DNA of 64,000 nt from Cryobacterium sp. GrIS_2_6. Lineage in GTDB: Bacteria; Actinomycetota; Actinomycetes; Actinomycetales; Microbacteriaceae. Below are positions 23,486-31,255 of this stretch, piece by piece. The stretch lies in contig NZ_JAXCHP010000001.1 of assembly GCF_035984545.1 (NCBI RefSeq), forward strand, positions 3,410,001 through 3,474,000. The letters are read 5' to 3'. Position 1 is the first letter of the stretch. Each line of letters begins with the position of its first letter. Both the position numbers and the translations under genes were made by a program. Below the pieces are notes generated by a model, which was not told where the DNA came from, made no database searches, and worked only from the letters and a program-made list of their open reading frames with translations.

Positions 23486-26341
23486 ATGATGACGCTGGAG
23501 CCACGGGAGACGTCGAGCACGACAGTTTCCCTTCTCCTCGGCCATGTGCGCGCACACGGCGGAGTCGCTGCCGTTGCCGAGGTCCTCGCCCGGGCCGGGG
23601 TCACGGAGTCGATCGACTGGCTTGAGGACACAGCAAACTGGGTGAGCTACGACACCAGGATCCGGCTCTTCGAGGCAGCGACGACCGTGCTCGACGACCC
23701 GCGCACGATGTACAAGGTGGGCTCGACGGTCGTCACCGACGGGCTGCATCCGGTGCTTGTGCAGCTCCTGAGCGCCTTCGCGTCACCCGCAGCGGTGTAC
23801 CGCCAATTGCCGCGGTTCATTCCCAAGTTCACGACCACATCGACAATGGACTCCGTTTCCGTGCGGGGAACGTCGGCAAGCCTTCGCTACCGGCTGCACG
23901 AGGGCTATCGTCCGTCGCGTCTCGACTGCCAGTACGCCCAGGGCCTGTTCGCCGCCCTGCCGTCCATGTTCGGGCTCAATGCCGCGATCGTGGTCCACCC
24001 GGAGTGCCAGTGCGACGGATATGAGTGTTGCGTCTACGAAGTGACGTGGTCGACCCGGCGCCGCTGGTGGTCGTTGCGGTCATGGGCCCTTCCCACCAAC
24101 CGGTCCCTTGTGCTCCTGCGTGAGAAGGTCAAGGAGGTTCAGCTCGCCGCAGCAGACCTCGTCGGAAGCGACGATGTCGACGACGTTCTCGCCCGCATCG
24201 TCGCCCGTGCGTCGTCTGCAGTGCTTGCGCCGGCGTACCTGCTCATCCTGACTTCCGACCATGGCGAGCCCGTGCTTCGCTTCCAGGGGCTCGATGCCCC
24301 CAAGGCGGCCAGGGTCGCCGCGCGAATCCTCGACGGCGACGCGCTCGGCGACCGGGCGGTGATCGTGGACGTGGCTTCGAGCCGTCGCAGCTACGGACGC
24401 CTTGCCGCACTCTATTCCCTTGGCCACACCACGATAGAGGGGGACAGGACCCTGCTCGAGGCCTACGCCGGCCACGCCGCCGCGGCGCTCGACCTGTTCA
24501 CGGCCCTCGACGACAGCAGGCGCGAGGAGAGCAGGGCGGCGGCCATGCTGGTGCTCGCCCATGAGCTCGCGACGAGCAATGGCAGCGAGGCCGTCGCCGA
24601 CGCGGTCGCCCTCGCGGTACCCGCGATCGCCGGCTGTGATGCCGCCGCGGTGCTGCTCTGGGACGCCGGCCCCGGCGTGATGCACGCGGTCGCAACCGCC
24701 GGGCTCGATACGCCCCAGAGGGATCGGGTGCTCGCGTCGCCGATCGCCGCCGCGCAGACGCCCGAACTGGTCGAACTCCTCGCCCACCAGCGGCCGGTCC
24801 CGCTGTCGGCGACCACCGCGAGCCCGCAACTGGCCGGCCTCCTCGCGGAATGCGGAATGACCACGGCGATCATCGTGCCGCTGCTCGCCGGCGATGTGCT
24901 GATGGGCGTCGTCGTCGCCGGCGGGTGGCGTTCCGCTCCTGCCTCGGGCATCTCGCCGAGCACGCTCGCGCGGATCGAGGGCGTCAGCCATCAAGGCGCC
25001 ATCGCGTTGCAGAACGCCCGGCTCCTCGCCACGGTTCGTCACCAGTCCCTGCACGACCCGCTGACCGGCCTCGCCAACCGGATGCTGTTCGCGAGTGAGC
25101 TCGATGCTGCAGTGTCGACGTGCGCGGAGGGCTCGTGCACCGCCGTGATGTTCTGTGACCTGGACAACTTCAAACAGGTCAATGACGTGCTCGGTCACGG
25201 CGCCGGCGACGAACTGCTCCGCCAGATCGCGGTTCGGCTTCGCGGGTGCCTGGGTGCCGAGGCGACCATCGGACGTCTCGGGGGCGATGAATTCGCGGTC
25301 CTCGCCCACGAACTTCCCGGTCACGAGCAGGCAGTCCACCTCGCTCATCGCGTCGTCGACAGCCTCAACCGGCCCTTCCATGTCTCCGGCCACGATCTGC
25401 GCATCACCGCGAGCATCGGGGTCGCGGTGCACAACGGCCCGGGGGATGGCGGAGAACGGCTGCTCGCCGCCGCGGACACCGCGATGTACGACGCGAAACG
25501 GACCGGCCGGAACCAGGTCGCCCTCGCGGACGACAGCAACCGGACAGACCCGGTGGCCTCGCTCCAGGGCGAGCTCGTCGAGGCACTCGGGCGGGCCGAG
25601 ATGCGGTTGCACTATCAACCCGTCGTCGCGCTCGCCTCCCCTGACCGGGTCGTGGGGGCCGAAGCCCTGATCCGCTGGGACCATCCTCGCCTGGGCCTGC
25701 TGGCCCCCGCTGCCTTCCTGCCGCTCGCGGAGGAGACCGGCCTCGTCGCCGACCTGGACCTGTGGGTGCTCGGGGAGGCCCTCGCCGACCTCGCGGCCCT
25801 CGGCGACGCCGCTGCCCTCGCCGCTGCCGGGGAGGCGCCACTGCACGTCGCGGTGAACCTCGCGAGTGCCACCCTCGTCGACCCGCGGCTGATCCCGACC
25901 GTGCGCGCGGCCCTCAACCGCAACCGGCTCCGTCCGGAGCGGCTGGTCCTCGAGATCGTCGAGAGCAGGGCCCTCATCGATCTTCCTGGCGTCGTGGAAC
26001 GCCTCACCGAACTGCGCCGGCTCGGCGTGAGCATTTCGCTCGACGATTTCGGGACCGGATTCTCGACCCTGGCCTGGCTCAACACCCTCCCCGTCGACCA
26101 GATCAAGATCGACAGGACCTTCACCGCGAATCTGCCGGAGGCCGCATCCGTCGCCCTGGTCGAGGGGATCATCGCGCTCGCGCAGAAACTCGACATCGAC
26201 GTGGTGGCCGAAGGGGTGGAGACCGAAGACCAGCTCGTCGCGCTTCGGGACGCCGGCTGCGCTTTCGCCCAGGGCTACCTGCTCGGCCGGCCGATGCCCG
26301 CGTTCGCGTCCGTCGCGCGGGCGTTGGTCAGCCGCGGGTGA
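23486..26341 (+). CDS. V4R-like / GAF / GGDEF / EAL cyclic-di-GMP signalling protein
   Basis: Large cytoplasmic signalling protein of 951 residues. Residues 1-180 resemble the V4R/activator sensor fold and carry a Cys-rich stretch HPECQCDGYECC that could bind a metal. Two GAF-like domains cover about 215-510. The GGDEF domain has the intact signature GRLGGDEFAVL (about 590-600). The C-terminal EAL domain has GAEALIRWDHP, DDFGTGFSTL, the basic KIDRTF and EGVETEDQL, so phosphodiesterase residues look intact. It may therefore make or degrade cyclic-di-GMP in response to a ligand sensed at the N-terminus. The start ATG 23486 follows CAGGGGG; GTG 23450 is the longest alternative. Its last 14 bases overlap the convergent HbpS-like gene. 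Confidence 0.93.
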   Translation: MMTLEPRETSSTTVSLLLGHVRAHGGVAAVAEVLARAGVTESIDWLEDTANWVSYDTRIRLFEAATTVLDDPRTMYKVGSTVVTDGLHPVLVQLLSAFASPAAVYRQLPRFIPKFTTTSTMDSVSVRGTSASLRYRLHEGYRPSRLDCQYAQGLFAALPSMFGLNAAIVVHPECQCDGYECCVYEVTWSTRRRWWSLRSWALPTNRSLVLLREKVKEVQLAAADLVGSDDVDDVLARIVARASSAVLAPAYLLILTSDHGEPVLRFQGLDAPKAARVAARILDGDALGDRAVIVDVASSRRSYGRLAALYSLGHTTIEGDRTLLEAYAGHAAAALDLFTALDDSRREESRAAAMLVLAHELATSNGSEAVADAVALAVPAIAGCDAAAVLLWDAGPGVMHAVATAGLDTPQRDRVLASPIAAAQTPELVELLAHQRPVPLSATTASPQLAGLLAECGMTTAIIVPLLAGDVLMGVVVAGGWRSAPASGISPSTLARIEGVSHQGAIALQNARLLATVRHQSLHDPLTGLANRMLFASELDAAVSTCAEGSCTAVMFCDLDNFKQVNDVLGHGAGDELLRQIAVRLRGCLGAEATIGRLGGDEFAVLAHELPGHEQAVHLAHRVVDSLNRPFHVSGHDLRITASIGVAVHNGPGDGGERLLAAADTAMYDAKRTGRNQVALADDSNRTDPVASLQGELVEALGRAEMRLHYQPVVALASPDRVVGAEALIRWDHPRLGLLAPAAFLPLAEETGLVADLDLWVLGEALADLAALGDAAALAAAGEAPLHVAVNLASATLVDPRLIPTVRAALNRNRLRPERLVLEIVESRALIDLPGVVERLTELRRLGVSISLDDFGTGFSTLAWLNTLPVDQIKIDRTFTANLPEAASVALVEGIIALAQKLDIDVVAEGVETEDQLVALRDAGCAFAQGYLLGRPMPAFASVARALVSRG

Positions 26342-26828
26342 GGTGGTGCGCCTGGTGCGCCGCGAGCGCCTCGACGACGAGGTCGTGATCGAGCTGCTGG
26401 GCGAGTCCGGACACCCCGACAACGCCCATCAGCGCCCCGCGCACGCGCAGCGGGAATGCGCCGCCGTGGGCTGCATGCGTGCGCGGGTCGAGCCGGGATG
26501 ACGTGTCGAAGTCGCGGCCCGCGGCGCGGAAACGGGTGCCGACGGCGAGCGAGGAACTCGCAAACCTGCGGACAACCCGGAACTTGTTCTCGAGCCAGCC
26601 GTCGTTGTCGGCGCAGGCTCCCGGCAGGGACGCGTGGAACACCCGCTGGTCTCCGAACATGATCGCGATCGCGATGGGGTGGTCACGTTCGAGCCCGAGC
26701 TCCACGAGCAGGGAGCCGACCGCCCAGGCGTCCGCGAAACCGAAGGAATCGAACTGGATGCTGCGCTCCTGCTCGAGGAGAATCTCCAGCAGGTGTTCCT
26801 CTGCGGACAGTTGCGGTGCGTCGGTCAT
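26328..26828 (-). CDS. UPF0303/HbpS-like heme-degrading-domain protein
   Basis: Protein of 166 residues of the UPF0303 group (GlcG/HbpS fold), seen in the central motifs AIAIMFGDQRVFHASLPGA and DPRTHAAHGGAFPLRVRG and in the C-terminal MGVVGVSGLAQQLDHDLVVEAL. Relatives bind heme or act as small accessory proteins in oxidative stress; the catalytic role is unclear. The ATG has an upstream GGGAAAGG. The gene ends inside the 3' end of the GGDEF/EAL gene (14-base convergent overlap), with no terminator between them. Confidence 0.88.
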   Translation of the reverse strand: MTDAPQLSAEEHLLEILLEQERSIQFDSFGFADAWAVGSLLVELGLERDHPIAIAIMFGDQRVFHASLPGACADNDGWLENKFRVVRRFASSSLAVGTRFRAAGRDFDTSSRLDPRTHAAHGGAFPLRVRGALMGVVGVSGLAQQLDHDLVVEALAAHQAHHLTRG

Positions 26829-26979
26829 CTCGAGCCTTTCCCAGGGAATGCGGCATTCGCCGCCTCAGACAGTCTTCCACTGTCGCGTCGTCGTGCGGGT
26901 GGATCCTGACAGAGCGGCAATCCGGTCTGAGTCGTTTCCAGCGTTTGACCCTGCGCCGCTGCAGGCAGAGACTGAAGGA

Positions 26980-27198
26980 GTGAATCGAAAAGAGGAAGAC
27001 CGCGCGGTCGAGCAGATCATTGTGCGACTGGAAAAGAAGTTTCCCAACGAACCGCCGACGAGTATTGAGAAGACCGTGCACGCGCAGCAACTCGCGCTCG
27101 CCCGGAATCCGTTGCGGGACTACATCCCCGTGTTGATCGAACACGCGGTCAAGGACCGGTTGCGCCGGGCCGCACTGCACCTGCCTGCCGCGGCCTGA
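26980..27198 (+). CDS. Three-helix bundle dimerization domain protein
   Basis: A 72-residue protein with a GTG start preceded by GAAGGA. The sequence EEDRAVEQIIVRLEKKF...PLRDYIPVLIEHAVKDRL matches the small actinobacterial three-helix-bundle dimerization proteins. They are of uncertain role and often stand alone, as here. It is basic at the C-terminus and has no membrane segment. The stop is 7 bases from the stop of the convergent IclR gene. The frame runs open far upstream, but only the segment after 26980 has family similarity. Confidence 0.8.
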   Translation: MNRKEEDRAVEQIIVRLEKKFPNEPPTSIEKTVHAQQLALARNPLRDYIPVLIEHAVKDRLRRAALHLPAAA

Positions 27199-27204
27199 TC
27201 TCCC

Positions 27205-27918
27205 TCAGGCGAGCAGGGGCGCGAGTTCCCGTGCGCCCATCCTGAGCAGGGCGAGGAATTCGGCAGGCTCGCCGATCCGTGCAGCCGGGGCCGACAGGCA
27301 GAGCCCCGCGACAAGCGTTCCCTCCCGGTTCCGGATCGGGATCGCGAGACAGCCGGTCCCCGGCGCCCATGGGCTCGGGAAGTACGCGTAGCCGTCGGTC
27401 CGGACCGTTGCGAGCTGCCCGGCCAGTTCCGGGTCCTCGCCGAGCACCCCCGACTCTGCCCCCCGACGTTCTGCGAGCAGCAGCCGGCCCATCGCACTCG
27501 TTTCGAGCGCCCGCGCGCTCCTGACGGACACGCTCGGCGGGTAGTCTGGGTCCGGATCGATCACCCGGACCCCATCGCTGTCGTACCGCACGAGGTGAAT
27601 GCCGCCACGGATGCGGGACCGCAGCCGGTCGACGACCTCGCGCACCGCCTCCGGTGGCTGGGCGGGCGCGACCAGGCGGGCGAGTTCGACGACCTTGCGG
27701 CCGAGGGCGAACCCGCGCAGGTCCGGCATCCGCACGAGGTACTCGTCCTGGACCAGCAGGTTGAGCAGCCGGTACGCCGTCGCCTTCGGGAGCCCGAGGC
27801 TGTCCGAGATCTCCCGCGCCGTGACCCCCGACCCGCAGCGGGCCACCTCCTCGAGCACCGTCAGGGCGCTCTGGATGGCCTTCGGCTGGCGGGCACCGAG
27901 GTGCGCGGCGCCCGTCAC
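27205..27918 (-). CDS. IclR-family transcriptional regulator
   Basis: Regulator of 237 residues. An N-terminal helix-turn-helix (IQSALTVLEEVARCGSGVTAREISDSLGLPKATAYRLLNLL) is followed by the IclR ligand domain (GIHLVRYDSDGV, ETSAMGRLLLAE, LAIPIRNREGTLVAGLCL). The GTG start overlaps the stop of the upstream APC permease by 4 bases (GTGA), so it is made with that transporter. It probably controls this permease and perhaps the divergent permease and amine oxidase genes. IclR proteins sense small aromatic or carboxylic metabolites; the effector here is unknown. An inverted repeat at 29571-29599 is a candidate site. Confidence 0.93.
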   Translation of the reverse strand: MTGAAHLGARQPKAIQSALTVLEEVARCGSGVTAREISDSLGLPKATAYRLLNLLVQDEYLVRMPDLRGFALGRKVVELARLVAPAQPPEAVREVVDRLRSRIRGGIHLVRYDSDGVRVIDPDPDYPPSVSVRSARALETSAMGRLLLAERRGAESGVLGEDPELAGQLATVRTDGYAYFPSPWAPGTGCLAIPIRNREGTLVAGLCLSAPAARIGEPAEFLALLRMGARELAPLLA

Positions 27919-29438
27919 GGCCCGGCCCGGCCCGATTCCCGCGCCGCGGCATCCGCCGGGCCCGGGCCGCCGAGGACGTCGCCTGTCACGGGCACGTCGT
28001 AGACCCCGATGGTGTCCCGAAGCCAGGGGCGCCTCCGCAATCGCAGGCCGCACCAGGCGAGGCCGAGCGCCATCACGCCGAGGAAGACCCAGACCCCGAG
28101 CGCCCTGGCCGAGCCGCTCTCGACGGCGAGGTAGGTGAGGAGCACGGCGCCCAGCAGCACGGCGGCGAGCACCGCGAACAACACCGGCCAGAAGGTGGCC
28201 TCGCCGATCCGCCGGAGGAACACGGGCGCGGCGACGCAGACGAGCAGGTACGCGGTCATGTAGCCGCCCGCGGCCCCGACGATGAGCACCTCCATGGTCT
28301 GCCAGATGCTGCCGGACAGCGCGATCGTCGTGAGCAACACCGCCGTGATCACCGTCATCGCGACGAGTGCCGCGCCGAACGGCGTGCGATAGCGCGGGTG
28401 GGTGCGCCCGAACCTGCTCGGCAGCAGGCCCTCGCGGCCCATGGAGAAGAGCACCCGCACGAGCGCGGTCGTCGACGCGATCGCACAGGCGAGGAACGAG
28501 GTCGCGATGCTGACGTCGAGGAGCAGGCCGGCCGCGTCGATTCCGTATGCGGCGGCGAGATCGTTGACCGGGGACGCGCTCGCCGCGATCGCGCGACCGA
28601 GGGCGGAGAACCCGACGAGCTGGCTGAACGAGGCGAGCAGGTAGAGCAGCCCGGACCCGAGCACCGTGAACACGATCGCCCGCGGGATGCTTGCATACGG
28701 GCGTTTCGCCTCGACGCCGAGGGTCGAGGCGCTCTCGAAGCCGACGAAGGCCGTGAGGGCGAGGGCGGACCCGACCGCGAAGTTGGCGGGGTCGATTGCG
28801 CCGGGTGCGAGCTGCGACCAGTCGAGCACCGGCCAGAGTCGCACGAGCAGCGCGACAACGAGCACGACGATGATGAGCACCGAGACCGCCTCGACGAGCA
28901 GGGTGATCCTGGTCGAGAGACGGATGCCGCGGGCCAGCACGAGCAGGCACAGTGCCGCCATGACGACGATCAGCAGGCTCGCGACGAGGACGGACCCGGT
29001 GAGCGCCGGCCAGAACCTGCCGACCACGATCGTGAGGTAGTACCCGGCGCCACCGAGCGCGAACATCGAAATGAATCCGTAGCCGACGAGCAGGCCGACG
29101 CCGGCGACGAACGCCGCCATGGTGCCGAGCCCGCGGGAGACGAAGGTGTAGATCGACCCGGCCGCGGCGATGCGCCGGGTGAACTGGTTGATCGTCGTCG
29201 CGACAAGGAACGCGAGCAGCATCGCGGTCGCGAGCGACCACACCGTCGCGCCGCCGGCGACGACGGCGACGAGGAGGGGGATCGTGGTCGCGGCGGCCGA
29301 TGGGGCGACGGCGGACACGGACTGCGCGAGCACGTCGAGGAATCCCACACTGCGCCGGTCGAGCCCGTCGACGGGCGAGCGGGTTCCGATGCCGTCGACC
29401 GGCTGCGGATCGTTGATGGCCCTGGCCAGTGCGGTCAT
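27915..29438 (-). CDS. APC-family amino acid/polyamine permease
   Basis: Membrane transporter of 507 residues with about 12-14 hydrophobic helices. APC features include the first helix region LAQSVSAVAPSAAATTIPLL and the substrate/Na site region around GSIYTFVSRGLGTMAAFVAGVG, with FVGFESASTLGVEAKRPYASIPRAI in the middle, the typical FE motif of the superfamily. It should import an amino acid or amine. It is divergent from a second APC permease gene next to a copper amine oxidase, which points to amine uptake for catabolism. Confidence 0.92.
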   Translation of the reverse strand: MTALARAINDPQPVDGIGTRSPVDGLDRRSVGFLDVLAQSVSAVAPSAAATTIPLLVAVVAGGATVWSLATAMLLAFLVATTINQFTRRIAAAGSIYTFVSRGLGTMAAFVAGVGLLVGYGFISMFALGGAGYYLTIVVGRFWPALTGSVLVASLLIVVMAALCLLVLARGIRLSTRITLLVEAVSVLIIVVLVVALLVRLWPVLDWSQLAPGAIDPANFAVGSALALTAFVGFESASTLGVEAKRPYASIPRAIVFTVLGSGLLYLLASFSQLVGFSALGRAIAASASPVNDLAAAYGIDAAGLLLDVSIATSFLACAIASTTALVRVLFSMGREGLLPSRFGRTHPRYRTPFGAALVAMTVITAVLLTTIALSGSIWQTMEVLIVGAAGGYMTAYLLVCVAAPVFLRRIGEATFWPVLFAVLAAVLLGAVLLTYLAVESGSARALGVWVFLGVMALGLAWCGLRLRRRPWLRDTIGVYDVPVTGDVLGGPGPADAAARESGRAGP

Positions 29439-29570
29439 CGGTCCGGCCTCGTTCTTTCTCGTTCACAAGCTCACGGTCGGGGGCGGCGGTGCGGAGCCTC
29501 AGGCTAACCATCCGGCGTTGCGGCCGCGCTTCGGGAGTGTTTCGGTCGCGTGACCGCCGAGTGGGACAAC

Positions 29571-29599
29571 GGGCGGCCCGTGTCTCATTCGGGCCGCCC
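29571..29599. promoter_or_regulatory. Perfect 10-bp inverted repeat between two divergent permease genes
   Basis: GGGCGGCCCG, a 9-base spacer, then CGGGCCGCCC. It lies about 115 bases upstream of the plus-strand permease ATG and 135 bases upstream of the minus-strand one. It could be the site for the IclR regulator at the end of the minus-strand operon or an RNA hairpin in a leader. Confidence 0.55.
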
Positions 29600-29712
29600 G
29601 GACGTTTACCCCGGCGAGACCGGTCGGCAACAGGGGTCCGACAGGCTGGCCGCAGACCTTCCGCACCGCCTCCCCGACTTTCCCTGACGAACCCGCTCGA
29701 GCTGGAGATGAC

Positions 29713-31197
29713 ATGACCCTCACGAAAGATCCAACGGCATCCGTGGGCACACTGCCCGCCGAACGTTCCCTGACCGGTTCCCTCGGCGTCACGTCGATCG
29801 TGCTGATGGTCGTGGCCGCCGCAGCGCCGCTCACCGTCATCGGCGGCTCGGCTCCGCTCGGCATCCTGCTCGGCAACGGGGTCGGATTCCCCTCGATGTT
29901 CGCCATCGCGGCGATCGTCCTGCTCTTCTTCTCCGTCGGCCTCGCCGCGATGACCAGGCACGTGCCGAAGCCCGGCGCGTTCTTCACCTTCGTGAACTAC
30001 GGCCTCGGCAAGCCGGCCGGCCTCGCGACGGCCTTCCTCGCGCTTCTCACATACACGACCATCCAGGTCTCGGTCTACGGGTACGTCGGCTACATTCTGA
30101 GCGTCACGCTCACGGGCCTCGGCGCACCGGACCTGCCCTGGTACCTCTACTCGCTCGCGGCCGTCGCCCTCGTCGGGTTCCTCGGCTACCGGCACATCGA
30201 CCTGAGCTCGAAGGTGCTCGGGGTGCTCCTGCTCGGCGAGGTCGGCGTCGTGCTCGCGCTCGTCGTCGCGGTGGTCGTCAACGGCGGCCCTGAGGGCCTG
30301 TCGATGGCGCCCTTCGAGCCGAACAACGTGCTCACCGGCTCCCCGGCGATCGGCCTGATGTTCGCGATCGCCGCCTTCATCGGCTTCGAGTCCACCGCGA
30401 TCTTCCGCGATGAGGCGAAGGACCCCGGCCGCACCATCCCGCGGGCCACCTACGTCGCCGTGATCGGCATCGGCGTCTTCTACACACTCGCGTCCTGGGC
30501 GCTCGTGATGGCGTGGGGACCGAGCGGCGTCGTCGCCCAGGCCGCGGAGAACCCGGGCGCGATGATCCTGATCACGACCCTCGCCTACCTCGGACCGATC
30601 GGGCAGGTCGTGATGAACGTGCTGCTCATCACGAGCATGTTCGCGTGCGTGCTGTCCTTCCACAACGTGATCACCCGCTACCAGCACTCGATGTCCAACG
30701 CCCGGGTCCTTCCCGACTTCCTCGGCCGGGTGCACACGAAGCACTCCGCACCCCACCTCTCCTCGATCGTGCAGACCGCGACAGCCGCGATCCTGACGAT
30801 CCTGTTCGCGGTGCTCGGCCTCGACCCGGTGCTCCAGGTCTTCACCTGGTTCTCCGGCGTCGCGACCCTCGCGATCGCCGTCCTGATGGCCGTCACGAGC
30901 GTCGCGGTCGTCGTCTACTTCGCCCGCACCAAGAAGGACAGGCGGCTCTGGAACACGGTGATCGCCCCGGTGCTCGGCCTGCTCGGCCTGCTCGGCGCCG
31001 CCGTGCTCATCGCCACGAACTTCCCCTTCCTCGTCGGTGACGTCGACGCGGACGGAGCCCCCGTGTTCGGCGTCGTGAGCGCGGTCCTGCTCGGCCTCGT
31101 CGTGCTCTTCCCGCTCGGCGGACTCGTGCAGGCGCTCATCCTCAAGCGCACCAACCGGGTCGCATACGACCAGATCACGGATGCCATCGGCGGGTGA
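29713..31197 (+). CDS. APC-family amino acid/polyamine permease (second)
   Basis: Membrane transporter of 494 residues with about 12 helices. Typical segments are MVVAAAAPLTVIGGSAPLGILLGNG, the GYVGYILSVTLTG region, and FIGFESTAIFRDEAKDPGRTIPRA, the superfamily FE...A.DP motif. It should import an amino acid or amine. The amine oxidase gene follows after 58 bases, and a likely operon is permease, amine oxidase, small membrane protein. The ATG is preceded by GCTGGAGATG-type ribosome-binding sequence. It is divergent from the first permease gene. Confidence 0.92.
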   Translation: MTLTKDPTASVGTLPAERSLTGSLGVTSIVLMVVAAAAPLTVIGGSAPLGILLGNGVGFPSMFAIAAIVLLFFSVGLAAMTRHVPKPGAFFTFVNYGLGKPAGLATAFLALLTYTTIQVSVYGYVGYILSVTLTGLGAPDLPWYLYSLAAVALVGFLGYRHIDLSSKVLGVLLLGEVGVVLALVVAVVVNGGPEGLSMAPFEPNNVLTGSPAIGLMFAIAAFIGFESTAIFRDEAKDPGRTIPRATYVAVIGIGVFYTLASWALVMAWGPSGVVAQAAENPGAMILITTLAYLGPIGQVVMNVLLITSMFACVLSFHNVITRYQHSMSNARVLPDFLGRVHTKHSAPHLSSIVQTATAAILTILFAVLGLDPVLQVFTWFSGVATLAIAVLMAVTSVAVVVYFARTKKDRRLWNTVIAPVLGLLGLLGAAVLIATNFPFLVGDVDADGAPVFGVVSAVLLGLVVLFPLGGLVQALILKRTNRVAYDQITDAIGG

Positions 31198-31255
31198 CCC
31201 GCTGACCCCGCCCGCAGCATCCGCTCACCTCTCACCACCCTTCGACTGGAGAACC

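Noticed and set aside
27919..30756. Very long minus-strand open frame (about 950 codons) continuing upstream of the IclR gene
   Set aside because: It overlaps two clear APC permease genes and its product is Arg/Asp/Glu-rich low-complexity; only the last 237 residues match a family.
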